37,267 bases of DNA from contig WGEY01000034.1 in assembly GCA_015492495.1 (NCBI GenBank), positions 1 to 37,267 of the forward strand, read 5' to 3'. Position 1 is the first letter of the stretch; each line of letters begins with the position of its first letter. Source of the DNA: Deltaproteobacteria bacterium. GTDB lineage: Bacteria; Desulfobacterota; GWC2-55-46; DRQE01. The notes below the pieces were generated by a model that did not search any database, was not told the origin of the DNA, and saw only the letters and a program-made list of their open reading frames with translations. Positions 14,098 through 23,166 of this stretch are shown here, one piece after another. A program made the position numbers and the translations under genes.

Positions 14098-15046
14098 GGT
14101 ATATCCTCGTGCCGGCCCTCCCGGATGCGGCCTCTTCGACGAGTTCGGGTGTCGTTATGACGACCTCGCTGCCGCCTCCTTGCAGGAACTCTATGGCGGC
14201 CTCTATCTTGGGTGCCATGCTTCCTGTAAGAAAGTGTCCTTCGTCGAGGTATCTTTTCGCCTCGGCTACGGTCATCCGTTCGATGGGTCGCTGCGAGGGT
14301 TTGCCGAAGTCGAGGTAGACACATTCTATCTGTGTCAGGTTTATGAACCGTTCGGCCCCTATCTCGAGGGCGAGTGTGGATGTGGCGAGGTCCTTGTCTA
14401 TGACTGCGTCCACGCCGCTCAGGGTTCCGTCGCAGCCTTCAATTACCGGTATGCCGCCCCCTCCGGCGGCTATGACCATGACACCCATATCCGAGTTCAT
14501 CCTTATCACCCCGGCCTCCACAACACGAACGGGCCGCGGCGACGGAACAAGCCTCCTCCAGCCCCTGCCGCTGTCCTCGGCCATCTCCCAGCCCTTTTCG
14601 GCGGAGAGTGCCGCGGCCTGCTCCCTTGTATAGTACGGGCCAACGGGTTTTGTGGGATTCGTGAAAGCAGGATCATTTCTTTCCACCACGACCTGGGTCA
14701 CGACCGTAACCACGTCCTTCACCTTGCCGGTCTTTACGAGCTCGTTGTAAAGGGTCTGCTGGATCATGAACCCGATGCCGCCTTCGCTGTCGGCATCGCA
14801 TATGTAGAGCGGCATCGGAGGGACCTCGTCACTCGCCGCCTCGTTCCTTATAAGTATGTTGCCGACGACCGGGCCGTTGCCGTGGGTTATGACTATCCTC
14901 TCACCGCCTTCGGCGAGGCGGGCCATGTACCTGCAGGCGGTTTGTGTGTTTCTGAACTGCTCCTCTATGGTCCCGGCATCGTTCCGCCTTATTATCACGT
15001 TTCCGCCGAGCGAGACGATGGTCCTTTTTCTGTCATCTCGGTCCAT
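14093..15046 (-). CDS. arcC: Carbamate kinase
   Basis: A protein of 317 residues from the ATG at 15046. Carbamate kinase interconverts carbamoyl phosphate plus ADP with ATP, carbamate and ammonia, normally as the last ATP-yielding step of arginine or purine-ring breakdown. Family motifs are SLGGNVI near the N-terminus, THGNGPVVGN, NPTKPVGPYY, VIAAGGGGIPVI, GVDAVIDKDLAT and LTGSMAPKIEAA. Length is normal. In the second motif Val stands where Gln is usual (HGNGPQVG). In-frame ATGs at 15052 and 15061 are alternative starts, none with a clear Shine-Dalgarno. No arginine deiminase or ornithine carbamoyltransferase lies in the window, so its supply of carbamoyl phosphate is unknown. A hairpin separates it from trxB. 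Confidence 0.88.
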   Translation of the reverse strand: MDRDDRKRTIVSLGGNVIIRRNDAGTIEEQFRNTQTACRYMARLAEGGERIVITHGNGPVVGNILIRNEAASDEVPPMPLYICDADSEGGIGFMIQQTLYNELVKTGKVKDVVTVVTQVVVERNDPAFTNPTKPVGPYYTREQAAALSAEKGWEMAEDSGRGWRRLVPSPRPVRVVEAGVIRMNSDMGVMVIAAGGGGIPVIEGCDGTLSGVDAVIDKDLATSTLALEIGAERFINLTQIECVYLDFGKPSQRPIERMTVAEAKRYLDEGHFLTGSMAPKIEAAIEFLQGGGSEVVITTPELVEEAASGRAGTRIYP

Positions 15047-15085
15047 GGTCATGGAATGCATGGCGAGCGCCTGTGCGCCGCAACA

Positions 15086-15108
15086 CCGGGACCGGCAGGC
15101 GGTCCCGG
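15086..15108 (-). terminator. 9-bp GC-rich hairpin after trxB
   Basis: CCGGGACCG (15086-15094) and CGGTCCCGG (15100-15108) form a perfect 9-bp stem with a 5-nt loop, 21 bases beyond the trxB stop. Only a short U-poor tail follows on the minus strand, so it may be a weak or factor-assisted terminator, or protect the 3' end. Confidence 0.5.
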
Positions 15109-15128
15109 CAGTTTACCGAAGTGGCTGA

Positions 15129-16037
15129 TCACCCGTCGAATCCTTCCACGTAGCCCTCGGCCACGAACGCCGCGATCGCGCCGTCGCCCACGGCGGTGGA
15201 CACCTGCCTAAGCGGGGTCGTGCGGCAGTCGCCGGCCGCGAAGATCCCCTCTACCGAGGTCTCCATCCTCTGGTTCGTCTTTATGAACCCCCCGTCGTCC
15301 TTTTCGACATCCACGAAGTCCGTCGTGGGGTTTATGCCGACGAAGATGAAGGCCCCTTCCACCTCGACGGTCTTCTGCGAGCCCGTCTTGAGGTCCTCGA
15401 GCACCACGGCCTCGACACCGTTCTCCCCCTTTATCTCCTTGAGGATGTGGCTCCACAGTATCTCAATGTTTTCGGTCTTCATGACCTTCTCCTGCAGTAT
15501 CTTTTCGGCGCGCAGCTTGTCCCTTCTGTGCACGAGGTATACCTTCGAGGCCAGCTTCGCGAGGTAGGCGGCCTCCTTTACGGCTGTGTCCCCGCCGCCG
15601 ACAACGCATACCCGCTGACCCCTGAAGAAGGGGCCGTCGCATGTGGCGCAGTAGGAGACACCCTTGCCGAGGAGCTCCCTTTCCCCCTTCACGCCGAGCT
15701 TGCGCGGCTTTGCGCCGGTGGCCACTATCACGGCCTTTGCCCTGAGCTCTCCCTCCGAGGTCCTGACCACCTTGATGTTGCCTTCAACGCCGATACCTTC
15801 CACTTCGGCGGCCTTTATCTCGAGGCCGAATCCCTTTGCGTGCTCCTCGAACCTCTGGACGAGCTCTGCGCCGCTGATGGATGAGAACCCCGGGTAGTTC
15901 TCTATGACATCGCTTACGGCTATCTGCCCCCCCACCATCTCCCTTTCGATAAGGACGGTTCTGAGCCTGGCCCTCTGCGCATAGATTCCGGCTGTGAGGC
16001 CGGCAGGGCCTCCGCCGATGATGATCAGATCGTACAT
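15129..16037 (-). CDS. trxB: Thioredoxin reductase
   Basis: A 302-residue NADPH-dependent flavoenzyme that reduces thioredoxin in the cytoplasm. IIGGGPAGLTAGIYA binds FAD, CATC at 130-133 is the redox disulfide, VVGGGDTAVKEA and HRRDKLRA form the NADPH domain, and FAAGDCRTTPLRQ is the second FAD motif. Length is typical. AAAGGAGGT stands four bases before the ATG, the best ribosome site in the window. It lies downstream of trkH with a 147-base gap containing an inverted repeat, so it may be transcribed separately from the Trk genes. Confidence 0.93.
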   Translation of the reverse strand: MYDLIIIGGGPAGLTAGIYAQRARLRTVLIEREMVGGQIAVSDVIENYPGFSSISGAELVQRFEEHAKGFGLEIKAAEVEGIGVEGNIKVVRTSEGELRAKAVIVATGAKPRKLGVKGERELLGKGVSYCATCDGPFFRGQRVCVVGGGDTAVKEAAYLAKLASKVYLVHRRDKLRAEKILQEKVMKTENIEILWSHILKEIKGENGVEAVVLEDLKTGSQKTVEVEGAFIFVGINPTTDFVDVEKDDGGFIKTNQRMETSVEGIFAAGDCRTTPLRQVSTAVGDGAIAAFVAEGYVEGFDG

Positions 16038-16060
16038 AAGACCTCCTTTAGAATTTATTC

Positions 16061-16086
16061 GAACCCTCCAAGCGGTCTGAGGGTTC
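16061..16086 (-). other. 8-bp inverted repeat between trkH and trxB
   Basis: GAACCCTC (16061-16068) and GAGGGTTC (16079-16086) are perfect complements around a 10-nt loop, just upstream of the trxB ribosome site. It may end the trkA-trkH transcript or act as an operator for trxB; there is no U-run. Confidence 0.4.
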
Positions 16087-16184
16087 CATCCTGTACCGGG
16101 ACGGCGGACAGGTGTTCAGATGGATTTTGAAGTCCTGCGGCTTTCGGGGCCTGCCTGCATCCGCTACGATGCATGTTCAGGCGG

Positions 16185-17630
16185 TCAGCCCTTCCAAAAT
16201 GCCGGGACAAAAAGTATAAGTAGCGTGTATATCTCGAGCCTGCCCAGTATCATGTCCAGTATGAGCACCCACTTTGCGAATGATGGTATGGCTGCAAAGT
16301 TGGACATGGGACCGGTGGTTCCAAGTGCAGGACCGATGTTTCCCAGGCTTGCGGCCGTAGACGATATCGACGTTACAGGATCGAGGCCGGTCGCTGCCAG
16401 CAGGAACGAAGATATGACGAATACGAACAAAAAAAGCAGGGTGAACCCCACCACACCCTTCAGGACCTCGGGAGAGAGGACCTTTCCGTTGAGCTTTACA
16501 GGGGTCACTGCATGTGGATGTATGAGCCTGTACATCTCCTTGTATATGAACTTAAGGAGCACCAGCACCCGCACACACTTTATTGCACCGGTCGTCGAAC
16601 CGGCCGAGCCACCCACGAACATCAACGTCATCAGTACGAGCTGAGAGAATGCCGGCCACTTGGCGAAGTCCGCCGACGAGTACCCTGTGGTGGTTGTTAT
16701 AGATACGACCTGGAACGCCGAGTGTCGGAGCGACTCGCCGATCCCGCTGTAGTGGAATATCCTCAGGTTTATCGCTACAAGCAGTGTCGCTGCAACAAGC
16801 ACCAGTATGTAGAACCTGAACTCCTCGTTTTCCCTGTATGCCCTGAACCCCTTGCGGTAGAAGTCGTAGTGAAGGGCGAAGCTCGTCGCCCCTACCGTCA
16901 TGAATATTATTATGAGCCATTCGATGAGCACGCTGTTGTAGCCCGCTATGCTTAGGTTACGGTTCGAGAAGCCACCGGTGGAGATGCTTCCCACCGCGTG
17001 TATAAAGGCCTCGAATATGCCCATGCCGGAGATGATCAGGAGCACCATCATGACGAAGGACAGAAAGAGGTAAACCTTTACGAGTATCTTGGCCATGTCT
17101 TTTATCCTGGGTACGAACTTGTCTCCCGCGATACCCGATGCCTCGGCCTTGTACAGCTGCATCCCGCCTATACCGAGAAGCGGTAGTATGGCGACACCGA
17201 ATAGCACTATGCCTATACCGCCAAGCCAGTGTGTCATCGATCTCCAGAAGAGTATACCGTGAGGCAGCTCCTCTATTTCTGTAAGCACAGATGCCCCTGT
17301 GGTTGTGATACCAGAGGTCGCCTCGAATATGGCATCCACGAAAGTGGGGAATGTGCCGGAGAAGATGTATGGCAGCGAGCTGAAGAACGATGTGCTGAGC
17401 CATGCTGCCGCAACGATTACGAAACCCTCCCGGTGCCCGACCTCGAGACCGCTCGTCCTGAAGACGAGATAGAGTATTACTCCCGTTACCGCCGTTATGA
17501 TAAAGGACAGCAGGAAGGCCTTCGTGTCACCCTCGCTGTACAAGAGCGAGACGAGCAGCGGGGCGATCATCGCCATGGCCAGTATCATGTTTATTGCGCC
17601 GATCACCTGAAGAACCACGCGCAGCCTCAT
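16185..17630 (-). CDS. trkH: Trk potassium uptake protein, membrane subunit TrkH
   Basis: A 481-residue inner-membrane protein that forms the potassium pathway of the Trk/Ktr system. Many hydrophobic segments and the four pore-loop filter regions are seen: EATSGITTTGASVL, AVGSISTGGFSNRN, SITTTTGYSSADF and STAASLGNIGPALG. Other TrkH blocks are MTHWLGGIGIVLFGVAILPL and GGSAGSTTGAIKCVRVL. GGAGGAT lies before the ATG at 17630. trkA ends 54 bases upstream on the same strand, so the regulatory and channel subunits are co-transcribed. TrkA should bind its cytoplasmic face and gate it with NAD(H) or ATP/ADP. Confidence 0.93.
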   Translation of the reverse strand: MRLRVVLQVIGAINMILAMAMIAPLLVSLLYSEGDTKAFLLSFIITAVTGVILYLVFRTSGLEVGHREGFVIVAAAWLSTSFFSSLPYIFSGTFPTFVDAIFEATSGITTTGASVLTEIEELPHGILFWRSMTHWLGGIGIVLFGVAILPLLGIGGMQLYKAEASGIAGDKFVPRIKDMAKILVKVYLFLSFVMMVLLIISGMGIFEAFIHAVGSISTGGFSNRNLSIAGYNSVLIEWLIIIFMTVGATSFALHYDFYRKGFRAYRENEEFRFYILVLVAATLLVAINLRIFHYSGIGESLRHSAFQVVSITTTTGYSSADFAKWPAFSQLVLMTLMFVGGSAGSTTGAIKCVRVLVLLKFIYKEMYRLIHPHAVTPVKLNGKVLSPEVLKGVVGFTLLFLFVFVISSFLLAATGLDPVTSISSTAASLGNIGPALGTTGPMSNFAAIPSFAKWVLILDMILGRLEIYTLLILFVPAFWKG

Positions 17631-17684
17631 GGGGATCCTCCGTGTACCATGGTCACGTTCTCTTTTTGCATGGAACCTTCGGGC

Positions 17685-19055
17685 TCAGAAGAACTCCGGC
17701 TTCACCATCAGGACCTTTTCCACCTGCGGAATGGTCTTCCTCAGGGCGAATATCACGACCTTGTCGCCAGGCTTTATCACGGTGTGTCCGTTGGGCAGCA
17801 TCACCTGGTCGTCCTTCACGACCGCTCCCACTATGGCCCCTTGCGGAAACTTTATATCCTTGAGCGGGGTGTCCACTATGTCGGAGGTCTCCATGGCGAC
17901 CGTCTCTATGGCCTCCACGCGTTCCTCCATGAGGGTCTTCACAGACAGTATCTTGCCCTTGCGTATGAACTGCAGTATGTCTCCCACAGACGCGAGCCTC
18001 GGTGAGACGGCCACGTCTATCCCTATGGTGGAGACCATGGAGAGGTACTCCGGCTTGTCTATGAGCGCGATGCAGCGTCTTGCGCCGAGCCTTTTTGCAA
18101 GAAGGGCCGTGAGTATGTTCGCCTCCTCGTCGTTCGTGACGGCGATGAAGGTGTCCACATCCTTCACGTTCTCCTCCTTCAGGAGCTCGCGGTCCGTACC
18201 GTCTCCGGCTATGACGATTGTCTTGTCGAGCTTTTCCACGAGCTTGGCGCACCTTGCCTCGTTTTTCTCTATGAGCTTGACCTGGTGGCCGGCCTTTTCC
18301 AGGTGTTCGGCCACGAAGAAGCCGACCTCTCCGCCGCCGATTATCATGGGCCTGGAGACGGCCTTTTCGTTGCCGCCGTTCCCAAAGAGCTTAAGGAGCT
18401 TCATGGCCTCCTCGGGGTGCGTGAGCGAAAATACGAGATCCCCTTCCTCCAGCACGGTGGAGCCCTGCGGTATTATCGTCTGGTTGCCCCTGTAGACCGC
18501 AACGATTATGATGTTCTCGGAGGGAAAGAACCTGCCCAGCTCCCTGGCCTTCTTCCCGACTATGGCCGACTGGGCCGTGAGCTTGCCGCCCACGAGCTTG
18601 AGCCTTCCGTCCATGAAGTCCATGACGTCAACGGCCCCGGGTATCTCTATGATCTTGACTATCCTCTCCGCAGCCACCTTCTCCGGGTTTATTATGAAGT
18701 CGAGGTCGAGGTAGTCCCTCTCGAATATGCGCGTATAATTAAGGTAGTCCGGATTCCTTATCCTCGCTATCTTCTTCGGAACCCTGGACTGGGTCTCTGC
18801 TATCAGCGACGCTATCATGTTGACCTCGTCGCTGTTGGTCACTGCTATGACCATCTCGGCCTGTTCTATGCCGGCCTCTATGAGGATCTGCGGGCTGGAG
18901 CCGCTGCCCTCGACTATCCTTACATCGAGGCTCTCCTTGAGCTCCTTTATCCTTTTTTCGTCCTTCTCGATGACCACGACATCCTGGCCCTCGGAGGAGA
19001 ACTTCTTGGCGATGGTATATCCTACAACCCCGGCCCCGATAATTATGACCCTCAT
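17685..19055 (-). CDS. trkA: Trk system potassium regulatory subunit TrkA
   Basis: A 456-residue cytoplasmic protein with two RCK units. The first starts at residue 1 with IIGAGVVGYTIAKKFSSEG (GxGxxG at 7-12), binding NAD(H) or ATP; the second begins near residue 235 with IIGGGEVGFFVAEHLEKAG. Each is followed by a TrkA-C domain, for example GDLVFSLTHPEEAMKLL and GDKVVIFALRKTIPQVE. This duplicated layout is that of TrkA, as opposed to the single-unit KtrA. Its start overlaps the end of nfo by four bases (ATGA), and trkH follows 54 bases downstream. Confidence 0.93.
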   Translation of the reverse strand: MRVIIIGAGVVGYTIAKKFSSEGQDVVVIEKDEKRIKELKESLDVRIVEGSGSSPQILIEAGIEQAEMVIAVTNSDEVNMIASLIAETQSRVPKKIARIRNPDYLNYTRIFERDYLDLDFIINPEKVAAERIVKIIEIPGAVDVMDFMDGRLKLVGGKLTAQSAIVGKKARELGRFFPSENIIIVAVYRGNQTIIPQGSTVLEEGDLVFSLTHPEEAMKLLKLFGNGGNEKAVSRPMIIGGGEVGFFVAEHLEKAGHQVKLIEKNEARCAKLVEKLDKTIVIAGDGTDRELLKEENVKDVDTFIAVTNDEEANILTALLAKRLGARRCIALIDKPEYLSMVSTIGIDVAVSPRLASVGDILQFIRKGKILSVKTLMEERVEAIETVAMETSDIVDTPLKDIKFPQGAIVGAVVKDDQVMLPNGHTVIKPGDKVVIFALRKTIPQVEKVLMVKPEFF

Positions 19056-19912
19056 CCGTTCCTCCTCATCTCTCTTACTCTCTCAAGGTTTTCCGGATCG
19101 TCCCTTTCAGATTTCTTGGGTGTCTCCAGTATCAAGGGTATATCCTTTATCTTCGGATGATTTATGAAGGCCCTTAGCCCTTCTGTGCCTATCCTGCCCA
19201 TGCCTATGTGTGCGTGGCGGTCGAGCCTGGAGCCGAGAGTGCCCTTTGAGTCGTTGAGGTGGATGAGCCTGAGCCTTTCGAGCCCGATTTCCTTGTCCAT
19301 ACGGCGTACCAGAAGATCGGCCTCGCAGGTGTTGTCCATGGAGTAGCCGCTTGCAAAGCCGTGGCATGTGTCAAAGCAAAGACCGACCTTCAGACCAGCG
19401 GCCCCTTTTATGATCCTGCCGATATCCTCAAGGCTCCCTCCGGTCTGCGAGCCGCCGCCGGCCGTGTTCTCTATGAGTATCTCCACCGCAGCGGACCTCC
19501 CTCGGCGCCCTCCTTGTCTCCTCCTTGCAGCCTTTATGGCATCTACGACCCTTTCGATGCCGGAGTCGATCGTGCCGTGCAGGAAACTGCCGGGGTGCAC
19601 AACGAGATAGTCTGCGCCGAGCACCCCGGCTGTTTCGAGCTCCATAGAGAAGAGTTCGACCGACCTCCTGTAGAGGTCGTTGTCCGGGGAAGAGAGGTTT
19701 ATGAGATAAGAGGTGTGGACCACTACAGGCCAGAGCCCTGCGTTCTTTCTCTCGGCCCTGAAAACCTCGACCTCCCTCTCTTCCACCGGTCCGACATCCC
19801 ATGTCCTGGGGCTGTGACAGAACAGTTGTACGCAGTTACAGCCGAGCCGAACGGCCCTTGAAACGGCCCTGCTTACCCCTCCGGCTATCGAAGCATGAAC
19901 ACCAAGCCTCAT
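19052..19912 (-). CDS. nfo: Endonuclease IV (AP endonuclease)
   Basis: A 286-residue DNA-repair enzyme that cleaves 5' of abasic sites and removes 3' blocking groups. The TIM-barrel metal ligands of the Nfo family are visible: His66 (VVVHTSYLINL), His106 (YLVVHPGS), Glu148 (IENTAG), Asp181 and His184 (CFDTCHGFASGY), His218 (HLNDSKG), Asp231 and His233 (DRHAHIG) and Glu263 (LILETP). An Arg/Gly-rich insertion (about 130-139) precedes VEILIENTAG. Length is normal. It lies 103 bases downstream of the HEAT-like gene and is coupled to trkA by an ATGA overlap, an unusual pairing with a transporter that probably reflects shared transcription only. Confidence 0.93.
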   Translation of the reverse strand: MRLGVHASIAGGVSRAVSRAVRLGCNCVQLFCHSPRTWDVGPVEEREVEVFRAERKNAGLWPVVVHTSYLINLSSPDNDLYRRSVELFSMELETAGVLGADYLVVHPGSFLHGTIDSGIERVVDAIKAARRRQGGRRGRSAAVEILIENTAGGGSQTGGSLEDIGRIIKGAAGLKVGLCFDTCHGFASGYSMDNTCEADLLVRRMDKEIGLERLRLIHLNDSKGTLGSRLDRHAHIGMGRIGTEGLRAFINHPKIKDIPLILETPKKSERDDPENLERVREMRRNG

Positions 19913-20015
19913 GGCGGGGTGTCAGGACCTTGCCCTTCGTGTAGGGGTGTTGTCGGCTCTTCTCATTACGGGTTCCTTTCGTGGGTGTACTAAAAGCCCT
20001 GGCATCAAAGTGTAG

Positions 20016-20972
20016 TCAACCGTATTTTTTCCTTGCCTCCAGCGTCTTTCTCGCCGCCGTCGCAAGGACCGTAGGAATGTTCTTGCTCTTTGCCAGCGCC
20101 TCGAGATCCTTTTTGTACAGGTAGCCGATGAGCCTCATGGATATGGTCAGCGGTGTTTTTGGATTGAGAACCAGGTTGTGCTTGACCTGGTAGTTCTTGA
20201 GCCACTCCCTGTTCCTGGCCACCAGCCTGAGGAGCTCATCGGCCGTGCTCTTCGATGCCGTAAGCCTCACTATCTCGTCCTCAGTGATCCTCGGATTCTT
20301 CAGTACGCTTGCGGATATTATCTTGTTGGAGTCTCTCAGAAGGATGGTCCTAGCCTCCTTGTTGCCCGTAAGGGCGAGCTTTATCTTTTCCGCGACGGTC
20401 ATCCGCGAGATGATGTTGGACAGACTTTCGTGCTCTTCGTCACCGATATCCGCTATGTCTTCGCCGGTGAGCCTCTCGTGGATCTCGTCCGGATTCAAGA
20501 TCCTCTCCAGCAATTCACGTACTGGCCCTGGCGTGTTGGGATTGCCTGCAAGCGCCCTTGCTATCTCCGGGCTCCTTGCAAGCCTTTCTGCGTCTTCAGC
20601 TATGATGCCTATGACCGCCTCGCTTTCTGCCCTCCTCGCGATCTTCTCAATGGTCTCGTCGTCCGTCTTCGGGTTGCGCGCGATACGGGCGAGTACCGCC
20701 TGGTCCTGGGGATACATCGAGGCCACCTTCTTCAAGACCTTCGGATCGAGCCTCCCCTCCAGCGCCTCGAGGAGCTCAAGCGGCGCGAAGTTCTCAAGGC
20801 TCCTCTTTGCCGCCGTCTGCACCTCGATGTCCGCATCCTGCGAAAGCACCAGCAGTACCGTGAGCTTGTCCGCAGGTGCGAGATCAGCCCGTGCCTCGGC
20901 GGCCTTCAGACGCAGAGGCTTCGGGGTGCCCGGTGACACGTAGTCATAGACGGCTCTGTTCACCTTTATCAT
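20016..20972 (-). CDS. Alpha-helical repeat protein (HEAT/LRV-like, DUF2336-like)
   Basis: A 318-residue cytoplasmic protein without membrane segments. It consists of helical repeats built around an asparagine-proline turn: IARNPKTDDETIEKIA, LAGNPNTPGPVRELL, VLKNPRITEDEIVRLTA and LVLNPKTPLTISMRL. This pattern is like leucine-rich-repeat-variant or DUF2336 solenoids. The conserved C-terminus is basic, with YLYKKDLEALAKSKNIP and an AARKTLEARKK helix, suggesting a protein or nucleic-acid partner. Similar hypothetical proteins occur in Geobacter-like genomes. The start overlaps the EF-G2 stop by four bases (ATGA), so translation is coupled; a link to ribosome function is a guess from context. Confidence 0.7.
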   Translation of the reverse strand: MIKVNRAVYDYVSPGTPKPLRLKAAEARADLAPADKLTVLLVLSQDADIEVQTAAKRSLENFAPLELLEALEGRLDPKVLKKVASMYPQDQAVLARIARNPKTDDETIEKIARRAESEAVIGIIAEDAERLARSPEIARALAGNPNTPGPVRELLERILNPDEIHERLTGEDIADIGDEEHESLSNIISRMTVAEKIKLALTGNKEARTILLRDSNKIISASVLKNPRITEDEIVRLTASKSTADELLRLVARNREWLKNYQVKHNLVLNPKTPLTISMRLIGYLYKKDLEALAKSKNIPTVLATAARKTLEARKKYG

Positions 20973-23068
20973 CTGCTCTTTTCCTTTTCGCCCCTTGCGG
21001 CCTCTATGATCTTGCGGCTCAGGTGCGGTGGAACCTCCTCGTAGTGTGAGAACTCCATGGTGAATACACCTCTGTCCCCGGTCATTCCCTTGAGGTCTGT
21101 GGAGTAGTTTATGACCTCGGACATGGGTGCGAGGGCCTTTATGTTGTGTGCGCCTCTCTTGGGCTCAACACCCAGGACCTTGCCCCTTCTGGCGTTGATG
21201 TCGCCGATGACGTCGCCCATCTTCTCTTCGGGCACGATGATCTCCAGCTTCATGATGGGTTCGAGCAACACCGGATCCGCCTGCTCCATTCCCTTCTTGA
21301 AGCCCATGGAAGCGGCTATCTTGAAGGCCATCTCGGATGAGTCGACCGAGTGGTGACTTCCGTCGTAAAGCCTCACCTTCACGTCCACGACCGGATAGCC
21401 GGCGAGCACACCGCTCTGCATGGCCTCCTTTATGCCTTTTTCGACCGCAGGTATGTACTGGCGCGGCACAACGCCTCCCACTATGTCGTCCACGAACTCG
21501 AACCCCTTGCCCCGCTCAAGCGGAGAGATCTCGATCCATGTGTCCCCGTACTGCCCCCTGCCGCCGGACTGTTTCTTGTACTTGCCCTGCACCTTTACCG
21601 TGGATCGGATCGTCTCCTTGTAGGGTATCCTGGGTCTCTTGAGTTCGACCTCGCAACCGTATTTGCGCTTGAGCCTTTCAACCGCCACCTCGAGGTGTAC
21701 CTGTCCGACACCGGAAAGGACGAACTCCTTTGTCTCGTCGTCCCTCCTGAACTCCAGACAAGGGTCCTCTTCCATGAGCTTCGCCACGGCGGACGGCATC
21801 TTCTCCTCGTCGGCCTTTGTCGCCGGCGCGACGGCATAGGACAGGGCCGCGTTGGCCCTCGGCAGGGGAGGGAAGACCACGGGCTCCTTCTCATCCGCGA
21901 GGGTATCGCCCGTGTGCGTATCCTTAAGCTTCGATACGGCGGCTATGTCGCCCGCACAGGCCAGGTCGACCTCGACCGTCTTGTCCCCTGCTATGCGGAA
22001 GATGTGGCCTATCTTTTCCGTGGCGTTGCGGGATGTGTTGAGGACCGTGGTGTTCGGAACAAGCGTGCCCGAGTAGACCCTGAATACGCTGAGCTTGCCG
22101 GTGAACGGGTCTAAGGCCGTCTTGAATACAAGGGCGGAGAAGGGGCCATCCGGGGACGGTTCCCTCTTTGCCTCTTTACCAGTGGCTGGGTCCTTCCCCT
22201 TTACTACACCCTTGAGCCGCCCCTTGTCCAGCGGGGACGGCAGGCAGAGGTTTACGAAGTCCATGAGAAAGTTGACCCCGATGTTCCTGTAGGCCGAGCC
22301 GCACAGAACCGGGACGAACCTTCTTGTAAGGACACCTTCCCTGAGTGCCTTCATGAGTTCTTCTGCCCGGATATCCTCTCCGTCGAGGTATCTCTCGGTA
22401 AGGTCGTCGTCCGCCTCTACCACGGCCTCCAAGAGGTGTTCCCTGAGCGGTTCTGCTTCCCTGAGGAGGTCGTCCGCGGGCCCTCTCTCTTCGTATCCGC
22501 CGGAGGCGTCTTTACCGTATGTGTATGCCTTCATGGTCAAGAGGTCCAGCACCCCGGTGAAGTCCTCGCCTTCTCCAACAGGCAGTTGCACCGGGACCCC
22601 CTTTACGCCGAGGACCTTCTCCATGTCGTCGACGGCCCTCAGGAACCTTGCCCTTTCGCTGTCCATCTTGTTTACGAAGGCGATCCGCGGAAGCTCGTTC
22701 TCATCGGCGTATCCCCAGACCATCTCGGTCTGCACCTTGACCCCGGAGATTGCGCTAAGTAGTACAACGGCCCCACCGGCCACCCTGAGCGAGCTTCTTG
22801 TGTGGGGCAGGAAGTTGGTATACCCCGGTGTGTCTATTAGGTTTACGGTGTGGCCTTTCCAGCTGTACTGGTGCAGGGAGACCTGAAGGGTCATCTTCCT
22901 TTGCCGTTCCTCTGGGGTGCTGTCAAGGACCGAGGTCCCCTCATCGACCCTTCCTAGCTTCGGCGTTACCCTTGCATTGAAGAGCATGGACTCGGCAAGG
23001 GTCGTCTTGCCCGCTCCGCCGTGTGCGATAATAGCGATGTTTCTCTTCTTATCGATAGGGCTTTCCAT
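20969..23068 (-). CDS. Elongation factor G paralogue (EF-G2 type)
   Basis: A 699-residue translational GTPase. GTP motifs: AHGGAGKTT at 15-23, DTPGY at 79-83 and NKMD at 133-136; domains II-V follow, including the domain IV segment SGGRGQYGDTWIEI and the domain V motif KRGAHNIKALAPM. The first motif has GG where housekeeping EF-G has IDA, and the third has Tyr83 where EF-G has the catalytic His (DTPGH), both features of the EF-G2 subgroup. It may serve a specialised elongation, recycling or stress role. GGGAGGT sits five bases before the ATG at 23068; the frame is open to 23233, but that extension is Cys/Gly-rich with no homology. It is coupled to the HEAT-like gene. Confidence 0.88.
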   Translation of the reverse strand: MESPIDKKRNIAIIAHGGAGKTTLAESMLFNARVTPKLGRVDEGTSVLDSTPEERQRKMTLQVSLHQYSWKGHTVNLIDTPGYTNFLPHTRSSLRVAGGAVVLLSAISGVKVQTEMVWGYADENELPRIAFVNKMDSERARFLRAVDDMEKVLGVKGVPVQLPVGEGEDFTGVLDLLTMKAYTYGKDASGGYEERGPADDLLREAEPLREHLLEAVVEADDDLTERYLDGEDIRAEELMKALREGVLTRRFVPVLCGSAYRNIGVNFLMDFVNLCLPSPLDKGRLKGVVKGKDPATGKEAKREPSPDGPFSALVFKTALDPFTGKLSVFRVYSGTLVPNTTVLNTSRNATEKIGHIFRIAGDKTVEVDLACAGDIAAVSKLKDTHTGDTLADEKEPVVFPPLPRANAALSYAVAPATKADEEKMPSAVAKLMEEDPCLEFRRDDETKEFVLSGVGQVHLEVAVERLKRKYGCEVELKRPRIPYKETIRSTVKVQGKYKKQSGGRGQYGDTWIEISPLERGKGFEFVDDIVGGVVPRQYIPAVEKGIKEAMQSGVLAGYPVVDVKVRLYDGSHHSVDSSEMAFKIAASMGFKKGMEQADPVLLEPIMKLEIIVPEEKMGDVIGDINARRGKVLGVEPKRGAHNIKALAPMSEVINYSTDLKGMTGDRGVFTMEFSHYEEVPPHLSRKIIEAARGEKEKSR

Positions 23069-23166
23069 GGCACACCTCCCGGTTAAGATGGCTGCATACC
23101 GCCCGTTACGAAGACAGCGGCCGCCTCTACAGAGGGGCCCCTTGTTCGCTTGCCGCCGGTTAGGGC

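Noticed and set aside
13754-15211. Plus-strand open frame of 485 codons
   Set aside because: It runs antisense to the carbamate kinase gene and out of frame over the oxidase-like gene. The translation is rich in His, Arg, Gly and Cys with no domain.
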